Shown: positions 46,279 through 55,519 of the stretch, piece after piece
How positions within the stretch are numbered: the stretch's first letter is position 1
How the letters are laid out: each line of letters opens with the position of its first letter
Source: Formosa sp. L2A11
GTDB taxonomy: Bacteria > Bacteroidota > Bacteroidia > Flavobacteriales > Flavobacteriaceae
Length of the DNA stretch: 64,000 bases
Reading direction: 5' to 3'
Assembly: GCF_009796865.1 (NCBI RefSeq)
Contig: NZ_CP047028.1
Span: 558,001 to 622,000 of the forward strand
Translations under genes and position numbers: made by a program
The notes under the pieces: generated by a model
Told to the model about the DNA's origin: nothing
Databases searched by the model: none
The model's input: the letters and a program-made list of their open reading frames with translations, nothing else

Positions 46279-47088
46279 TTAATAATCTGTTATTACTGTT
46301 CCAGATTCTATAGATAAATAGTTTTTGGGCATATGGTCCGTAAAACTTTTATACTCTTTTGTAAAGTTATTCTTATTTAACATTAATGTTGTAAGATGCT
46401 TAAGGTTGCCTAAAGACAATGGTAAGTAACCTGTAAATTTATTATTTGTAATAATTAGTTCTTCTAAGCTTGTTAAATCTCCTATTTCTGTAGGTAATTC
46501 TCCTTCAAACAAATTATCATGTAAACTTAAATGCTCTAAGTGTTTTAATTTGCAAAGCTGAACAGGAAAAAAACCTGAAAAATGATTTCTACCTAATTGT
46601 AAAATTTCCAATTTTTCTAACTTACTAAAAGATGAAGGAATTGACCCTCTAAATTTATTATAATATACACTTAAGAATTCTAACTGATCTAGGTTACCTA
46701 TTTCTGAAGGTAAAAAGCCAACAAACTCATTTAAAAACAATTCTAAACTAGTAAGATCTCGTAATTCTCCAATTGATCTAGGAAGCGGACCGCCTAGTTT
46801 ATTAACCGCTAAATTTAATGTTTTTAGGTATGCCAAATCACTAATACTGGCAGGTAACTCGCCAGTTAAATTATTACTATGTAAATTAAGAGAAACAACA
46901 TGATCGTCGCTAATGGTTACCCCGTACCAGGTTTCTACAGGGGCATCTAAATCCCAAGGGACATTCCAATGTTCACCTTCGGTTGCATAGTAAAGATTTA
47001 CGAGTGCTTTTTTCTCGATAAATGGGATTTCCGCGGAAGCAAAAATTGATGAAAATAAACAAATTAGAGTAAGTTGAATTGTTCTCAT
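46279..47088 (-). CDS. secreted leucine-rich repeat protein (plant-type LRR)
   Basis: I choose the ATG at 47088 (MRTIQLTLICLFSS), because it starts a clean signal peptide; an ATG 33 bases upstream is also in frame. The product is 269 residues: signal peptide to about FASA, a cap region (ALVNLYYATEGEHWNVPWD) like the LRRNT cap of plant LRR proteins, then about seven 23-24-residue repeats of the form L-x-x-L-x-L-x-x-N-x-F-x-G-x-LP-x-x-I-G-x-L. No C-terminal sorting domain is present, so it probably stays in the periplasm or is surface-bound by another route. Likely a protein- or glycan-binding scaffold. Confidence 0.85.
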   Translation of the reverse strand: MRTIQLTLICLFSSIFASAEIPFIEKKALVNLYYATEGEHWNVPWDLDAPVETWYGVTISDDHVVSLNLHSNNLTGELPASISDLAYLKTLNLAVNKLGGPLPRSIGELRDLTSLELFLNEFVGFLPSEIGNLDQLEFLSVYYNKFRGSIPSSFSKLEKLEILQLGRNHFSGFFPVQLCKLKHLEHLSLHDNLFEGELPTEIGDLTSLEELIITNNKFTGYLPLSLGNLKHLTTLMLNKNNFTKEYKSFTDHMPKNYLSIESGTVITDY

Positions 47089-47175
47089 TAAAAAAAATAT
47101 TTGGGAAAATATTAGATACAATGTTAAGTAAACTAACGCTTAAACTCAAATATTTTCGATGAAATACACTATTTG

Positions 47176-49086
47176 TTAACATTCTAAAGTATCCAGATCC
47201 ATTTGCACAGTTTCCCAATCAGACATTAATTTACTAAGCTTCTTTTTCTTATTATTATAAGTATCAAAAAAGTCGGGCTTGGCTGCCAATTCATCATAAT
47301 TGAGAGCCAAATCAGAATCTGATTTTTTAATATCTCTTTCTAATTCATTAATTTGAGATTCAATCTTACTTAACCTATTCTTAAGTGATTTTAATTTTTT
47401 CTGATCTTCGTAAGATGATGTATTTTTCTCTTTAGGATCTTCTTTAATAACATTTCTTTTTTCGACTTCTCTTAGATTTTCAACATTACGTTCTTCTAAG
47501 TAAAAATCGATATCTCCTAAATATTCTTTTATTTTATGATCTTTAAATTCGACCACTTTATCTGTTAAAGTTTGAAGGAAATCACGATCGTGAGAAACTA
47601 ATAGCAGAGTACCTTCAAAGCGTTTTAAAGCCGCTTTTAATACGTTTTTAGATTTTATATCTAAGTGATTCGTAGGTTCATCCATCACCAATACATTAAA
47701 TGGCTGAAGCATTAATTTTGCTAATGCTAAACGGTTTCTTTCCCCCCCAGATAATACACGTACATACTTTTCTGCTTCTTCTCCTCTAAACAAAAACGAT
47801 CCTAAAATATCTCTTACTTTACTTCTATTTTTTTCGTTAGCAGCATCAATCATAGTATCTAGAACAGTTTTATTTCCGTCTAAATATTCTGCTTGATTCT
47901 GAGCAAAATATCCAATCTGTACATTATGTCCTAATTTTAAATCGCCTTCGTATTCTAATTCTCCAACAATAATTTTTGCTAACGTAGATTTACCTTGTCC
48001 GTTTTGCCCAACAAAGGCTGTTTTACTATTACGCTCTATATGTAAACTAACACCTTTAAGCACCTTCTTATCGCCATATTCTTTAACAATATTATTAGCT
48101 TCTACAACCACTTTTCCGGGCGTAACAGATACAGGAAAGTTTAAAGTCATCACACTATTATCGTCTTCATCTACTTCTATACGATCTAGTCTATCTAATT
48201 TTTTAATAAGCGATTGCGCCATAGTTGCTTTAGAAGCTTTGGCACGGAATTTTTCAATAAGCTTTTCGGTTTGTTCAATTTGCTTTTGTTGATTCTTCTG
48301 AGAAGCCATTTGCTGATCTCTAATTTCCTGACGTAATACCAAGAACTGAGAATACGCTTTAGGATAATCGTAAATTCGTCCTAAAGAAATTTCTATGGTT
48401 CTATTGGTTACATTATCTAAAAACATCTTATCGTGAGATACAATAGCAACTGCTCCTGGATAATTTTTTAAAAAGCCTTCTAACCAAATTATAGATTCAA
48501 TATCTAAGTGGTTGGTAGGCTCATCGAGTAATAAAATATCGTTATTCTGTAATAATAATTTTGCTAATTCAATACGCATACGCCAACCTCCAGAAAAAGT
48601 ATCTGTAAGTTTCTCAAAATCTTCACGCTGAAATCCTAAACCTTGTAATATACGTTCGGTATTTCCTTGATAGTTGTAACCACCAACTATTTCGTATTGA
48701 TGCTGTATATCGTTTAAATCTATCATTAATTGATGATACGATTCACTTTCGTAATCTGTACGCGTTACAAATTGCTCATTTATATATTCCATTTTAGCTT
48801 CCAGATCTTTAATTTCTGTAAAAGCCTGGTAAGCTTCATCTAAAACAGTACGTCCTAAAACAAAATCTATGTCTTGTCTTAAAAACCCAATTTTTAAATC
48901 TTTATCTGCAGATATTTGTCCAGAATCTGGTTCTAAATCTTTTGAAATTATTTTCAGCATGGTCGATTTACCGGCACCATTTTTACCAATTAAACCAACG
49001 CGATCGCCTTGACTTAATTTAAAAGTTATTTCTTCAAATAAATATTCACCCTGAAATGAAATAGAAAGGTTATGTATATTAAGCAT
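47176..49086 (-). CDS. ABC-F family ATP-binding protein
   Basis: A 636-residue cytosolic protein with two ABC domains and no membrane part. Walker A motifs are GKNGAGKST (about 36-44) and GQNGQGKST. Signatures are FSGGWRMR and LSGGERNR, each followed by LDEPTNHLD or MDEPTNHLD. The linker between domains is the charged P-site tRNA interaction motif. A long C-terminal coiled coil (about 545-636) with LKSLKNRLSKIESQINELERDIKK is present, as in Uup/YdiF types. ABC-F proteins act on the ribosome to relieve stalling. Resistance function cannot be claimed from sequence. Confidence 0.95.
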   Translation of the reverse strand: MLNIHNLSISFQGEYLFEEITFKLSQGDRVGLIGKNGAGKSTMLKIISKDLEPDSGQISADKDLKIGFLRQDIDFVLGRTVLDEAYQAFTEIKDLEAKMEYINEQFVTRTDYESESYHQLMIDLNDIQHQYEIVGGYNYQGNTERILQGLGFQREDFEKLTDTFSGGWRMRIELAKLLLQNNDILLLDEPTNHLDIESIIWLEGFLKNYPGAVAIVSHDKMFLDNVTNRTIEISLGRIYDYPKAYSQFLVLRQEIRDQQMASQKNQQKQIEQTEKLIEKFRAKASKATMAQSLIKKLDRLDRIEVDEDDNSVMTLNFPVSVTPGKVVVEANNIVKEYGDKKVLKGVSLHIERNSKTAFVGQNGQGKSTLAKIIVGELEYEGDLKLGHNVQIGYFAQNQAEYLDGNKTVLDTMIDAANEKNRSKVRDILGSFLFRGEEAEKYVRVLSGGERNRLALAKLMLQPFNVLVMDEPTNHLDIKSKNVLKAALKRFEGTLLLVSHDRDFLQTLTDKVVEFKDHKIKEYLGDIDFYLEERNVENLREVEKRNVIKEDPKEKNTSSYEDQKKLKSLKNRLSKIESQINELERDIKKSDSDLALNYDELAAKPDFFDTYNNKKKKLSKLMSDWETVQMDLDTLEC

Positions 49087-49128
49087 AGAATTGTTACAAA
49101 TGTTACCAAACGTTAAGAGATTAAATCT

Positions 49129-49136
49129 TAAGTTTG
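49129..49136 (+). promoter_or_regulatory. probable -7 element of the DUF983 gene
   Basis: The plus strand reads TAAGTTTG, a TAnnTTTG match. It overlaps a possible start at 49134, which argues that translation really begins at 49173. Confidence 0.45.
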
Positions 49137-49172
49137 TATTTTAAATTAGGTTGTAAAAATACATTAAATAAA

Positions 49173-49556
49173 ATGTTTACAAAAGGATCGAAAGTATATA
49201 GTATGTTAACAGGAGTTTGTCCTAAATGTCACCAAGAATCTATGTACGTTACAAAAAATCCATATATTTTAAGTGACACCTTAAAAATGCATGAGAAATG
49301 TTCGCATTGTGACACCAAATACAGAATTGAACCTTCATTCTTTTATGGCGCCATGTACGTAAGCTACGCTGTTGGTATTGCCTTTGCCGTAGCCGCTTTT
49401 GTTATTAGTTATTTATTTATAGGCACAGGATTAGTCACTGCTTTTATTGCTATTGTTTGTACTTTAATTGTGTTTACTCCAGTAATAATGCGATTAGCTC
49501 GTAATATTTGGATAAACATGTTTATGAGTTACGACAAAAACTTAGTAAAAAAATAA
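49173..49556 (+). CDS. DUF983 family membrane protein with zinc ribbon
   Basis: I choose ATG 49173 (127 residues, MFTKGSKVYSML) over an upstream in-frame ATG at 49134, because the likely promoter core (49129-49136) overlaps the latter. The N-terminal part carries a zinc-ribbon pair, CPKC (16 residues in) and CSHC, followed by the conserved DTKYRIEPSFFYGAMYVSYA. Two transmembrane helices follow, and a basic C-terminus. Function unknown. It is divergent from the ABC-F gene and convergent with the FAD oxidoreductase (1 base between stops). Confidence 0.88.
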   Translation: MFTKGSKVYSMLTGVCPKCHQESMYVTKNPYILSDTLKMHEKCSHCDTKYRIEPSFFYGAMYVSYAVGIAFAVAAFVISYLFIGTGLVTAFIAIVCTLIVFTPVIMRLARNIWINMFMSYDKNLVKK

Positions 49557-49557
49557 C

Positions 49558-50610
49558 TTATTTTCTTTTTAGAAATCGTGTAATATTAATTTCCGGGTTT
49601 AAATCTGTACCATGCTCTATATTATTATATAACTCTTTAGATACGTAAGGCCCTATTAAAACGCCTCGTGTTCCTAAACCGTTTAGAACGTACATATTTT
49701 TATGTTCCGGATGTTGCCCAACTAACGGACGTCTGTCCTTAATTGTAGGACGAATACCAGCTAAATGATTTACCACAGTAAAATCGCACTTTAAAAAGGT
49801 CTGTAACTTTGTTAATAGTTCTATTTTTCCTTCTTCGGTAACCGCATTCGTTTTATCTGTCCATTGGTAAGTTGCACCAACTTTATATAAATCGTCTCCT
49901 AACGGAATTAAAAACAAACTTGCTTTTAAAAGAAATTCCATCTTTAAATCGGGAGCATGAATAACAAGTAACTCGCCTTTAGCTCCAACCATAGGCAGAT
50001 AATTAAAATACGGATTGTTTTTTAATCCAAAGCCTTCTGCAAAAATAATATGTTGGGCTTTTATATTTTTATAGACAAAACCAGACTCCACGGCTTCTAA
50101 AGCATCGTAGCTAAAATCGGTTACATCTAGCTCTTCATGAGATTTTAAATCTTTTTTATAAGCCGAAATTAATTGAGCAGTGTCTATTCTACCAGAATCA
50201 AGGACTTCCCCGTATCCAAAATCAGCATCAACACCTGAAGTTGTATTTTTAATTAATTGGGTTGAAATAAACTCGCCTAAATTGGGTTTATCTGAAGCTG
50301 TAAACCAATCGTTTTGTTCTTCAGAAGATAAAAAACGTCTATACACTGGCGTTTTATAATCCAACTTAACCCCTAATTTTTCTTCTAATTGACGATATAA
50401 AGGCAATGCAATTTCTAACTGTTCTTTAACGCGCCATACAGCTGTAAATCGCTTTAAAACTACAGGATTATAAACACCTCCTGCTACGGTAGAGGATTTC
50501 TGAGATTGATTATCGAAAACCATAACAGATCCATTATTTTTCTTTACCAATTCTGTAAAAGCTATACCAGCAAGACCGCAGCCAACAATTAAATAATCTA
50601 CTTCTTTCAT
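49558..50610 (-). CDS. FAD-dependent oxidoreductase (DAO family)
   Basis: A 350-residue flavoprotein. The N-terminal Rossmann motif is DYLIVGCGLAGIAF (residues 5-18), and later GLGTRGVLIGPYVSKELY completes FAD binding. Its DAO-type fold has a substrate domain with YRRFLSSEEQNDW. It resembles glycine/D-amino-acid oxidase-like or MnmC-C-like enzymes, but the exact substrate cannot be set. The promoter core TATCTTTG ends only 5 bases before the ATG, so the mRNA may be leaderless. Confidence 0.88.
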   Translation of the reverse strand: MKEVDYLIVGCGLAGIAFTELVKKNNGSVMVFDNQSQKSSTVAGGVYNPVVLKRFTAVWRVKEQLEIALPLYRQLEEKLGVKLDYKTPVYRRFLSSEEQNDWFTASDKPNLGEFISTQLIKNTTSGVDADFGYGEVLDSGRIDTAQLISAYKKDLKSHEELDVTDFSYDALEAVESGFVYKNIKAQHIIFAEGFGLKNNPYFNYLPMVGAKGELLVIHAPDLKMEFLLKASLFLIPLGDDLYKVGATYQWTDKTNAVTEEGKIELLTKLQTFLKCDFTVVNHLAGIRPTIKDRRPLVGQHPEHKNMYVLNGLGTRGVLIGPYVSKELYNNIEHGTDLNPEINITRFLKRK

Positions 50611-50614
50611 GCTT

Positions 50615-50646
50615 CAAAGATACGATGTTAAAATCTGAGCAAACAA
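50615..50646 (-). promoter_or_regulatory. promoter of the FAD oxidoreductase gene, probably leaderless
   Basis: The minus strand has TATCTTTG at 50615-50622. Upstream TTTG options are at 50640-50643 (17-base spacer) or a TTG at 50644-50646 (21-base spacer). The predicted transcription start falls on or next to the ATG at 50610. The -33 box lies against the terminator of gldN. Confidence 0.55.
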
Positions 50647-50676
50647 AAAAGGCTCGCAAATTGCGAGCCTTTTTTA
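50645..50676 (-). terminator. terminator of the gldKLMN operon
   Basis: Stem AAAAAAGGCTCGCAA and complement with a minimal loop, followed by T6 on the minus strand, 20 bases past the gldN stop. Confidence 0.85.
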
Positions 50677-50696
50677 TAAGATTATATATAATGATA

Positions 50697-51587
50697 CTAG
50701 TAAGACCACATATCTAATTCAAAATTTCTGATGTTTTCTTTAATTCTATCAGATTCTAATAACTGCATTAAAGCATTATCTGCAATGTATTCTTCAACTT
50801 TTCTGTCTCCGAAAACATTTTCCTCTTTAAAGATATATCCATTAAAACGTCTAGAGTTAAGAATATGATCGAAAGTAAAAGGAACGGCACTATTGTCGTC
50901 GTTAAACGCTTTAGCTTCGTGTAATACTTGTCTTGCATCTGGATAGAAAATCCAAAATAAAGGAATTAATTCTTTAGTATCTGCGTTAAGGAAGTTAACA
51001 TCTGGTGCAACTGGTGCTATACCTAATAAACGGTATTTTAACTCAGACTGACGCTTATCGAAATACCATAAACCTTTAATCCAATATTCAGAAATATCGT
51101 AAGCAGAAATTTCTTGTTTGTTAATGTATTGCTGATCTACAACACCTTCGGCGTTATATTGCTCATACCCCATATCTGTTGTATCAACTAAAACCAATGC
51201 ATCTTGAATATCTCCTAATGTTCTTTTTGTTGTAAAGTAAGAATCGTCATATATATTTTCGATTTTACCTTGCTTAATAGCTTTTAAAAGAACATCGTAA
51301 AGAGAACGTCTGTTACTTCCTATATTATTTGTATCTACAGGGTAATATAGTGGAAAGTTTACACGCTCGTCTAACACAACTTTTTCCCAAACCATTTTAG
51401 AAAACAAGAGGTCACGATCATCTACATAACCATACTCTAAAGGTTTGTCATTATCTAATGCTTTTTGAGCATCAGTTCTTAAACCGATTTCGTCTGGGCT
51501 TTTCGCATTTAAAATGTTGGCTTGTGCAAAAGATGCAGTTGCTACAAAAATGCTACATAGGGTTAATAAAAAACTTTTATAATTCAT
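50697..51587 (-). CDS. gldN: gliding motility / type IX secretion protein GldN
   Basis: A 296-residue periplasmic ring component of the T9SS with a signal peptide (cleavage near FAQAN). Family features are EYGYVDDRDLLFSKMVWEKVVLDERVNFPLYYP (about 52-84), and the middle NRRSLYDVLLKAIKQGKI. The late NGYIFKEENVFGDRKVEEYI is also typical. GldN interacts with GldK to form rings under the outer membrane. It is the last gene of gldKLMN, 57 bases after gldM, with a terminator following. Confidence 0.96.
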   Translation of the reverse strand: MNYKSFLLTLCSIFVATASFAQANILNAKSPDEIGLRTDAQKALDNDKPLEYGYVDDRDLLFSKMVWEKVVLDERVNFPLYYPVDTNNIGSNRRSLYDVLLKAIKQGKIENIYDDSYFTTKRTLGDIQDALVLVDTTDMGYEQYNAEGVVDQQYINKQEISAYDISEYWIKGLWYFDKRQSELKYRLLGIAPVAPDVNFLNADTKELIPLFWIFYPDARQVLHEAKAFNDDNSAVPFTFDHILNSRRFNGYIFKEENVFGDRKVEEYIADNALMQLLESDRIKENIRNFELDMWSY

Positions 51588-51644
51588 TGTTTAAAAAATT
51601 TTAAAATGTTGTGCAAATCTATTTTGAGATGCTTAGTACTTTAA

Positions 51645-53207
51645 TTAGTTAGATAACTCTATTAAAATTGGAGATACTTTTTTCAATTTATAAGATGAAT
51701 TACCTTTGATTTGAGCTGAAATATCGAAAATAGTTACAGCATCTCCTCTTTTAGCTTTACGTAAAGCAGCTGCTGCTCTACTGTTAAGCTTAGTTCCTCC
51801 AACAGTAATTGTTGGTTGTCCAGGTATCTTAATTTTAAAAGAAACCACTTTTAAAGGTAAATCGAAATCGAAATCTTGCAATTTAGCTCCGATAGTAGCA
51901 GATGTTAAACTGTTACGTTGCATTTTCACACTTCCATCTTCTCCACGAATTGTCCCTGTAGGACTTGGAATATCTTTAATTCTAAATGTAGCTTTATCAG
52001 ATACTGGTTTTCCATCAGGTAAAGTTCCGTTTACTTTAATAGTAACTTCTCTTCCTGATCCAGGATTCATTGTGTATTTACCACTTCCAGAACCTTTTCT
52101 TAATCCAGCTCCACTTGCATTAACTTTATTATCTGCAATACCTGCAAAAGTAATAGTCATTGGGTTAGAAACCCCTCTGTATACTACATTCATTTTATCT
52201 GCAGAAATAGTAGCAGAAGTTGGTTTAGAAATAGTAGCGAACGTAGATTTCACAGGAACCTCTACAGACTCACCATCTTGTAAGAATGTTAATTTCCCTT
52301 CAATAGTATGTTCTCCAGCACTTCCTGTACCAAAGTTTAATTTTACTTTACCATCTTCTACAGTATATTGATCTGTGGTTAAAGGTCTACCATCTAAAGT
52401 TAATTCTACTTTATTTGGTTTAGTAGATCCATCTTTACGACCTAATACAATGTTACCATCAAAAGTTTCACCGTTAAAGTAAGCAGATTTAGATGTTTCT
52501 AATAATGTAGTATAGTTAGTCATAGAAGCATCTGCTGCTAAAGACCCTGCTAACATATTATTCAAAACTTCAGAACCTGTGTTTTTAAGATCAGATTGTA
52601 ATTGTGTAATTTTTGTTAAAGAAGCAACTAAAGGGTATCCTTTATAGTTATACTCTAACCAGTCTACTTTAATACCATCTCTGTTTTTTACATCTTCTGT
52701 GCTAAATTTCTTTTTAACATTAGCAGCCATTGGTGCTAATTTTTTATCAGATTCTAAAATAGCAACAGTACCATCTCTAAATTTAGCAATTTGTGCTAAA
52801 AACTTTTTCCCTTCTTCTTTGTGAAGATCTCCTAGAAAGAAATGATTATCTAAAAAGTCTCCTTTGTCCATGGTTTCATAGTCTTGAGGATCTTCTAACT
52901 TCGCAGTCATTTGAGTTTTTAAATCTTCAAGATATGCGTTAAACTCATTTCCTAAAGCTCCAATTTTGTCTGCTTTTTCTTTAAGTGGCTTAAATTTCTC
53001 TGGGTTTTCACCTGCTTTTACTTCTAGATTAGATAGTAATGCTTGGTTACGACTCGTTGCTAATTGGTTAGATTCAACCAATTTTTCATTCATAATTCCA
53101 AATGCCGATAGCACTTCTTTTGACATATTCAACGCTAACATCGCGATGAAGATTAAATACATCAAGTTAATCATTTTTTGCCTTGCGGATAAATTTCCTC
53201 CTGCCAT
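51645..53207 (-). CDS. gldM: gliding motility / type IX secretion motor protein GldM
   Basis: A 520-residue protein with one N-terminal transmembrane helix (about 12-32 in KMINLMYLIFIAMLALNMSKEVLSAFG) and a long periplasmic part of several Ig-like domains. Known GldM has four periplasmic domains (D1-D4), and the strand-rich segments from about 230 onward fit. With GldL it forms the proton-driven inner-membrane motor and reaches to the GldKN ring. Gap to gldL is 52 bases. Length agrees with F. johnsoniae GldM. Confidence 0.97.
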   Translation of the reverse strand: MAGGNLSARQKMINLMYLIFIAMLALNMSKEVLSAFGIMNEKLVESNQLATSRNQALLSNLEVKAGENPEKFKPLKEKADKIGALGNEFNAYLEDLKTQMTAKLEDPQDYETMDKGDFLDNHFFLGDLHKEEGKKFLAQIAKFRDGTVAILESDKKLAPMAANVKKKFSTEDVKNRDGIKVDWLEYNYKGYPLVASLTKITQLQSDLKNTGSEVLNNMLAGSLAADASMTNYTTLLETSKSAYFNGETFDGNIVLGRKDGSTKPNKVELTLDGRPLTTDQYTVEDGKVKLNFGTGSAGEHTIEGKLTFLQDGESVEVPVKSTFATISKPTSATISADKMNVVYRGVSNPMTITFAGIADNKVNASGAGLRKGSGSGKYTMNPGSGREVTIKVNGTLPDGKPVSDKATFRIKDIPSPTGTIRGEDGSVKMQRNSLTSATIGAKLQDFDFDLPLKVVSFKIKIPGQPTITVGGTKLNSRAAAALRKAKRGDAVTIFDISAQIKGNSSYKLKKVSPILIELSN

Positions 53208-53259
53208 TTCTAATTAGTTTTTAAGTTAATAATGTAGAACTATATATTCTAATTAGTAA

Positions 53260-53910
53260 TTATTTTTTAATCATTGCAGAAAGCATTCCACCGTATACAC
53301 CGTTTAAAGATGATAAGTTAGACGCTAATGATTGCATTTGATCTTTTAATTTTTGAGCGTTTTCTACAGACTCTTTATTAATAGAAGTTTGACGACTAGC
53401 ACTTTCTAATTGTACTTTGTAAAGGCTATTTAAAGATTCCATTTGAGACGCTGCGATAGACATTTCTTCACCATATTTTTTAGTAGAAGCAATAGAGTCT
53501 ATTGTTGGGTTAATACCTTTAGCTGCACCTTCGAAGTTTTTAATGCTTGTACCTAAACTAGTCATTAAGTTAGCATCGATTTTTGCATCTTTTAATAAGT
53601 TATCTAATTTTTTAGATAATAAACCTTCAGCATCTTTAGGCTCTTCTTTTTTACCTTTAATAGCACTAGGAGTTCCTCCAGCTAATTCAGGATATACTTT
53701 AGACCAGTCTAATTCATCGTCTACTGGTTCGAATGCAGATATTGCGAAAATAATTGCTTCTGCAACAAGACCAATAGTTAACATTAAGTTACCCGTAATT
53801 GGACCAAATTCAATGTGAGTAATCTTAAAAAGTGCTCCAATAATTACTACTGATGCTCCAAGACCATAAGCCATGTTTATGAATCTTTTTCCTGCTTTTG
53901 ATTGTGCCAT
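53260..53910 (-). CDS. gldL: gliding motility / type IX secretion motor protein GldL
   Basis: A 216-residue inner-membrane protein. Two transmembrane helices are near the N-terminus (about 13-30 and 37-58), including KITHIEFGPITGNLMLTIGL with the conserved Glu in the membrane region expected to carry protons. A cytosolic domain with FEPVDDELDWSKVYPEL and coiled-coil follows. It forms a pentameric channel around a GldM dimer. It follows gldK by 83 bases. Confidence 0.97.
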   Translation of the reverse strand: MAQSKAGKRFINMAYGLGASVVIIGALFKITHIEFGPITGNLMLTIGLVAEAIIFAISAFEPVDDELDWSKVYPELAGGTPSAIKGKKEEPKDAEGLLSKKLDNLLKDAKIDANLMTSLGTSIKNFEGAAKGINPTIDSIASTKKYGEEMSIAASQMESLNSLYKVQLESASRQTSINKESVENAQKLKDQMQSLASNLSSLNGVYGGMLSAMIKK

Positions 53911-53993
53911 AATTTTTAATTTTTGTTTCTCTCAAGAGTCGCGCTCTTGATAAGTTGATTAATAATGATTTATTTAGGTTAAGTTTAAAATAA

Positions 53994-55361
53994 TTAAAGT
54001 CCTGAGTTACTTGTAATGTCTGTCCCCATATAATCTTGAACAGTTCTAAATCCAATGTAACTTCTTGCTGAATCAGCATATTCGTAATCTCTTGAACTTA
54101 CTTCTAAGAAATAAGCAACATCTTTCCAAGAACCACCTCTAACTACTTTACGTTGGTTAGTATTGTCGTTAACAATTGGGTTAATTGAAGATGAATAATC
54201 GTAAGATGAAGGATCGTAAGATGAGTATACCCATTCTGATACGTTTCCTGCCATATTGTACAAGTTAAAATCGTTAGGTTCGTAAGATTTTGCTTCTACA
54301 GTATATAATGCTTGATCTGCAGCATAATCCCCTCTTAAAGGTTTAAAGTTTGCTAAGAAACAACCTCTATCGTCTTTTGCATAAGGCCCACCCCAAGGGT
54401 AAGTTGCAGCTTGAAGACCTCCACGAGCAGCATACTCCCACTCTGCTTCAGATGGTAATCTGAAAGAGTTAACATATTGTCTTCTTTTATCTTTTTGATA
54501 AGAGTTTTTATATAATGTTCTCCATTGGCAAAATGCGTTTGCTTGTTTCCAGCTTACACCAACTACAGGATATTCTCCATAAGCATCGTGCCAGAAATAA
54601 TCGTTATGCATTGGTTCGTTATAAGAATAAGCAAAATCTCTAATCCAAGCTGTGGTATCTGGATACACTTGAATTTCTTCTTGCATAATAACGTCACTAC
54701 GTTTAAGATTTTTGTTCTTAGCCGCTTTTTGTATATCTAAATACGTGTATTGGAATTTAAATTTATTTACATCCCAAGTACGTTGACCGTTGTAAGATTC
54801 TTCTAAAGGAATATGCATAGAATCCATTACCTCAGCATAATACTCGTCTGGGTAATCTGCTTCAGAATAAATAAGGTCTACACGCTTATTTAATTTTCTT
54901 CCTTCATTTCCTGTTGGTCCTAATCCGCTATAATTGTCTAACATATATTTTTCATATACTGTCATACTAGCTGTATCAGCATCAGTGAATGCAAATTCAC
55001 CAATTCCTCCATCTTCTGGAGTTTTTCCAACTTCATCTGCTAAAGTGGCTAAACGCGTTCTTACAATAGAATCACGTACCCAATTCACAAACTGTCTGTA
55101 TTCACCATTTGTGATTTCTGTTTCGTCCATGTAGAAAGCACGAACTGTTACTGTTTTAGACGGTGCATCTTGAATGCTCGCTAAATCATCATCAGCCTTA
55201 CCCATAATAAAAGATCCTCCAGGAACTAATGCCATCCCGTAAGGTTTTTCTGGGTGCCATCTTTTACCTTGAACTCCAATAAGCTCACCTCTGTCTCCAG
55301 AGCCACAACTCATTACTACTGTTAAAACAACTGTTAATAAAAATAATTTTTTCATATCCAT
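53994..55361 (-). CDS. gldK: gliding motility / type IX secretion lipoprotein GldK
   Basis: A 455-residue outer-membrane lipoprotein. Its signal ends at VVMSCGSGD (Cys about 19), and an inner ATG at codon 3 is an alternative start. The body is a formylglycine-generating-enzyme-like (SUMF1) fold: MALVPGGSFIMGKADDD (about 43-59), FYMDETEITNGEYRQFVNWV, and the end RKVVRGGSWKDVAYFLEVSSRDYEY with GFRTVQD. GldK forms the ring with GldN. It starts the operon, 158 bases after the arginase-like gene. Confidence 0.97.
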   Translation of the reverse strand: MDMKKLFLLTVVLTVVMSCGSGDRGELIGVQGKRWHPEKPYGMALVPGGSFIMGKADDDLASIQDAPSKTVTVRAFYMDETEITNGEYRQFVNWVRDSIVRTRLATLADEVGKTPEDGGIGEFAFTDADTASMTVYEKYMLDNYSGLGPTGNEGRKLNKRVDLIYSEADYPDEYYAEVMDSMHIPLEESYNGQRTWDVNKFKFQYTYLDIQKAAKNKNLKRSDVIMQEEIQVYPDTTAWIRDFAYSYNEPMHNDYFWHDAYGEYPVVGVSWKQANAFCQWRTLYKNSYQKDKRRQYVNSFRLPSEAEWEYAARGGLQAATYPWGGPYAKDDRGCFLANFKPLRGDYAADQALYTVEAKSYEPNDFNLYNMAGNVSEWVYSSYDPSSYDYSSSINPIVNDNTNQRKVVRGGSWKDVAYFLEVSSRDYEYADSARSYIGFRTVQDYMGTDITSNSGL

Positions 55362-55519
55362 AGAAAACTTGAGGTTATAATTGGTACCTAAATTTTAAGA
55401 GTGTAAACATATTTATATATTTTCGAAAAAACAATTTTTTTGAAGAAAAAATCATCATTTCATCGTAAAAAAATGCGTTTAGTCGATGAGCACTACGTTT
55501 CATCCAACTTTTTTGTCAT

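Noticed and set aside
53825-54079. ORF spanning the gldK-gldL junction
   Set aside because: Overlaps both genes out of frame; the gld genes are unambiguous.
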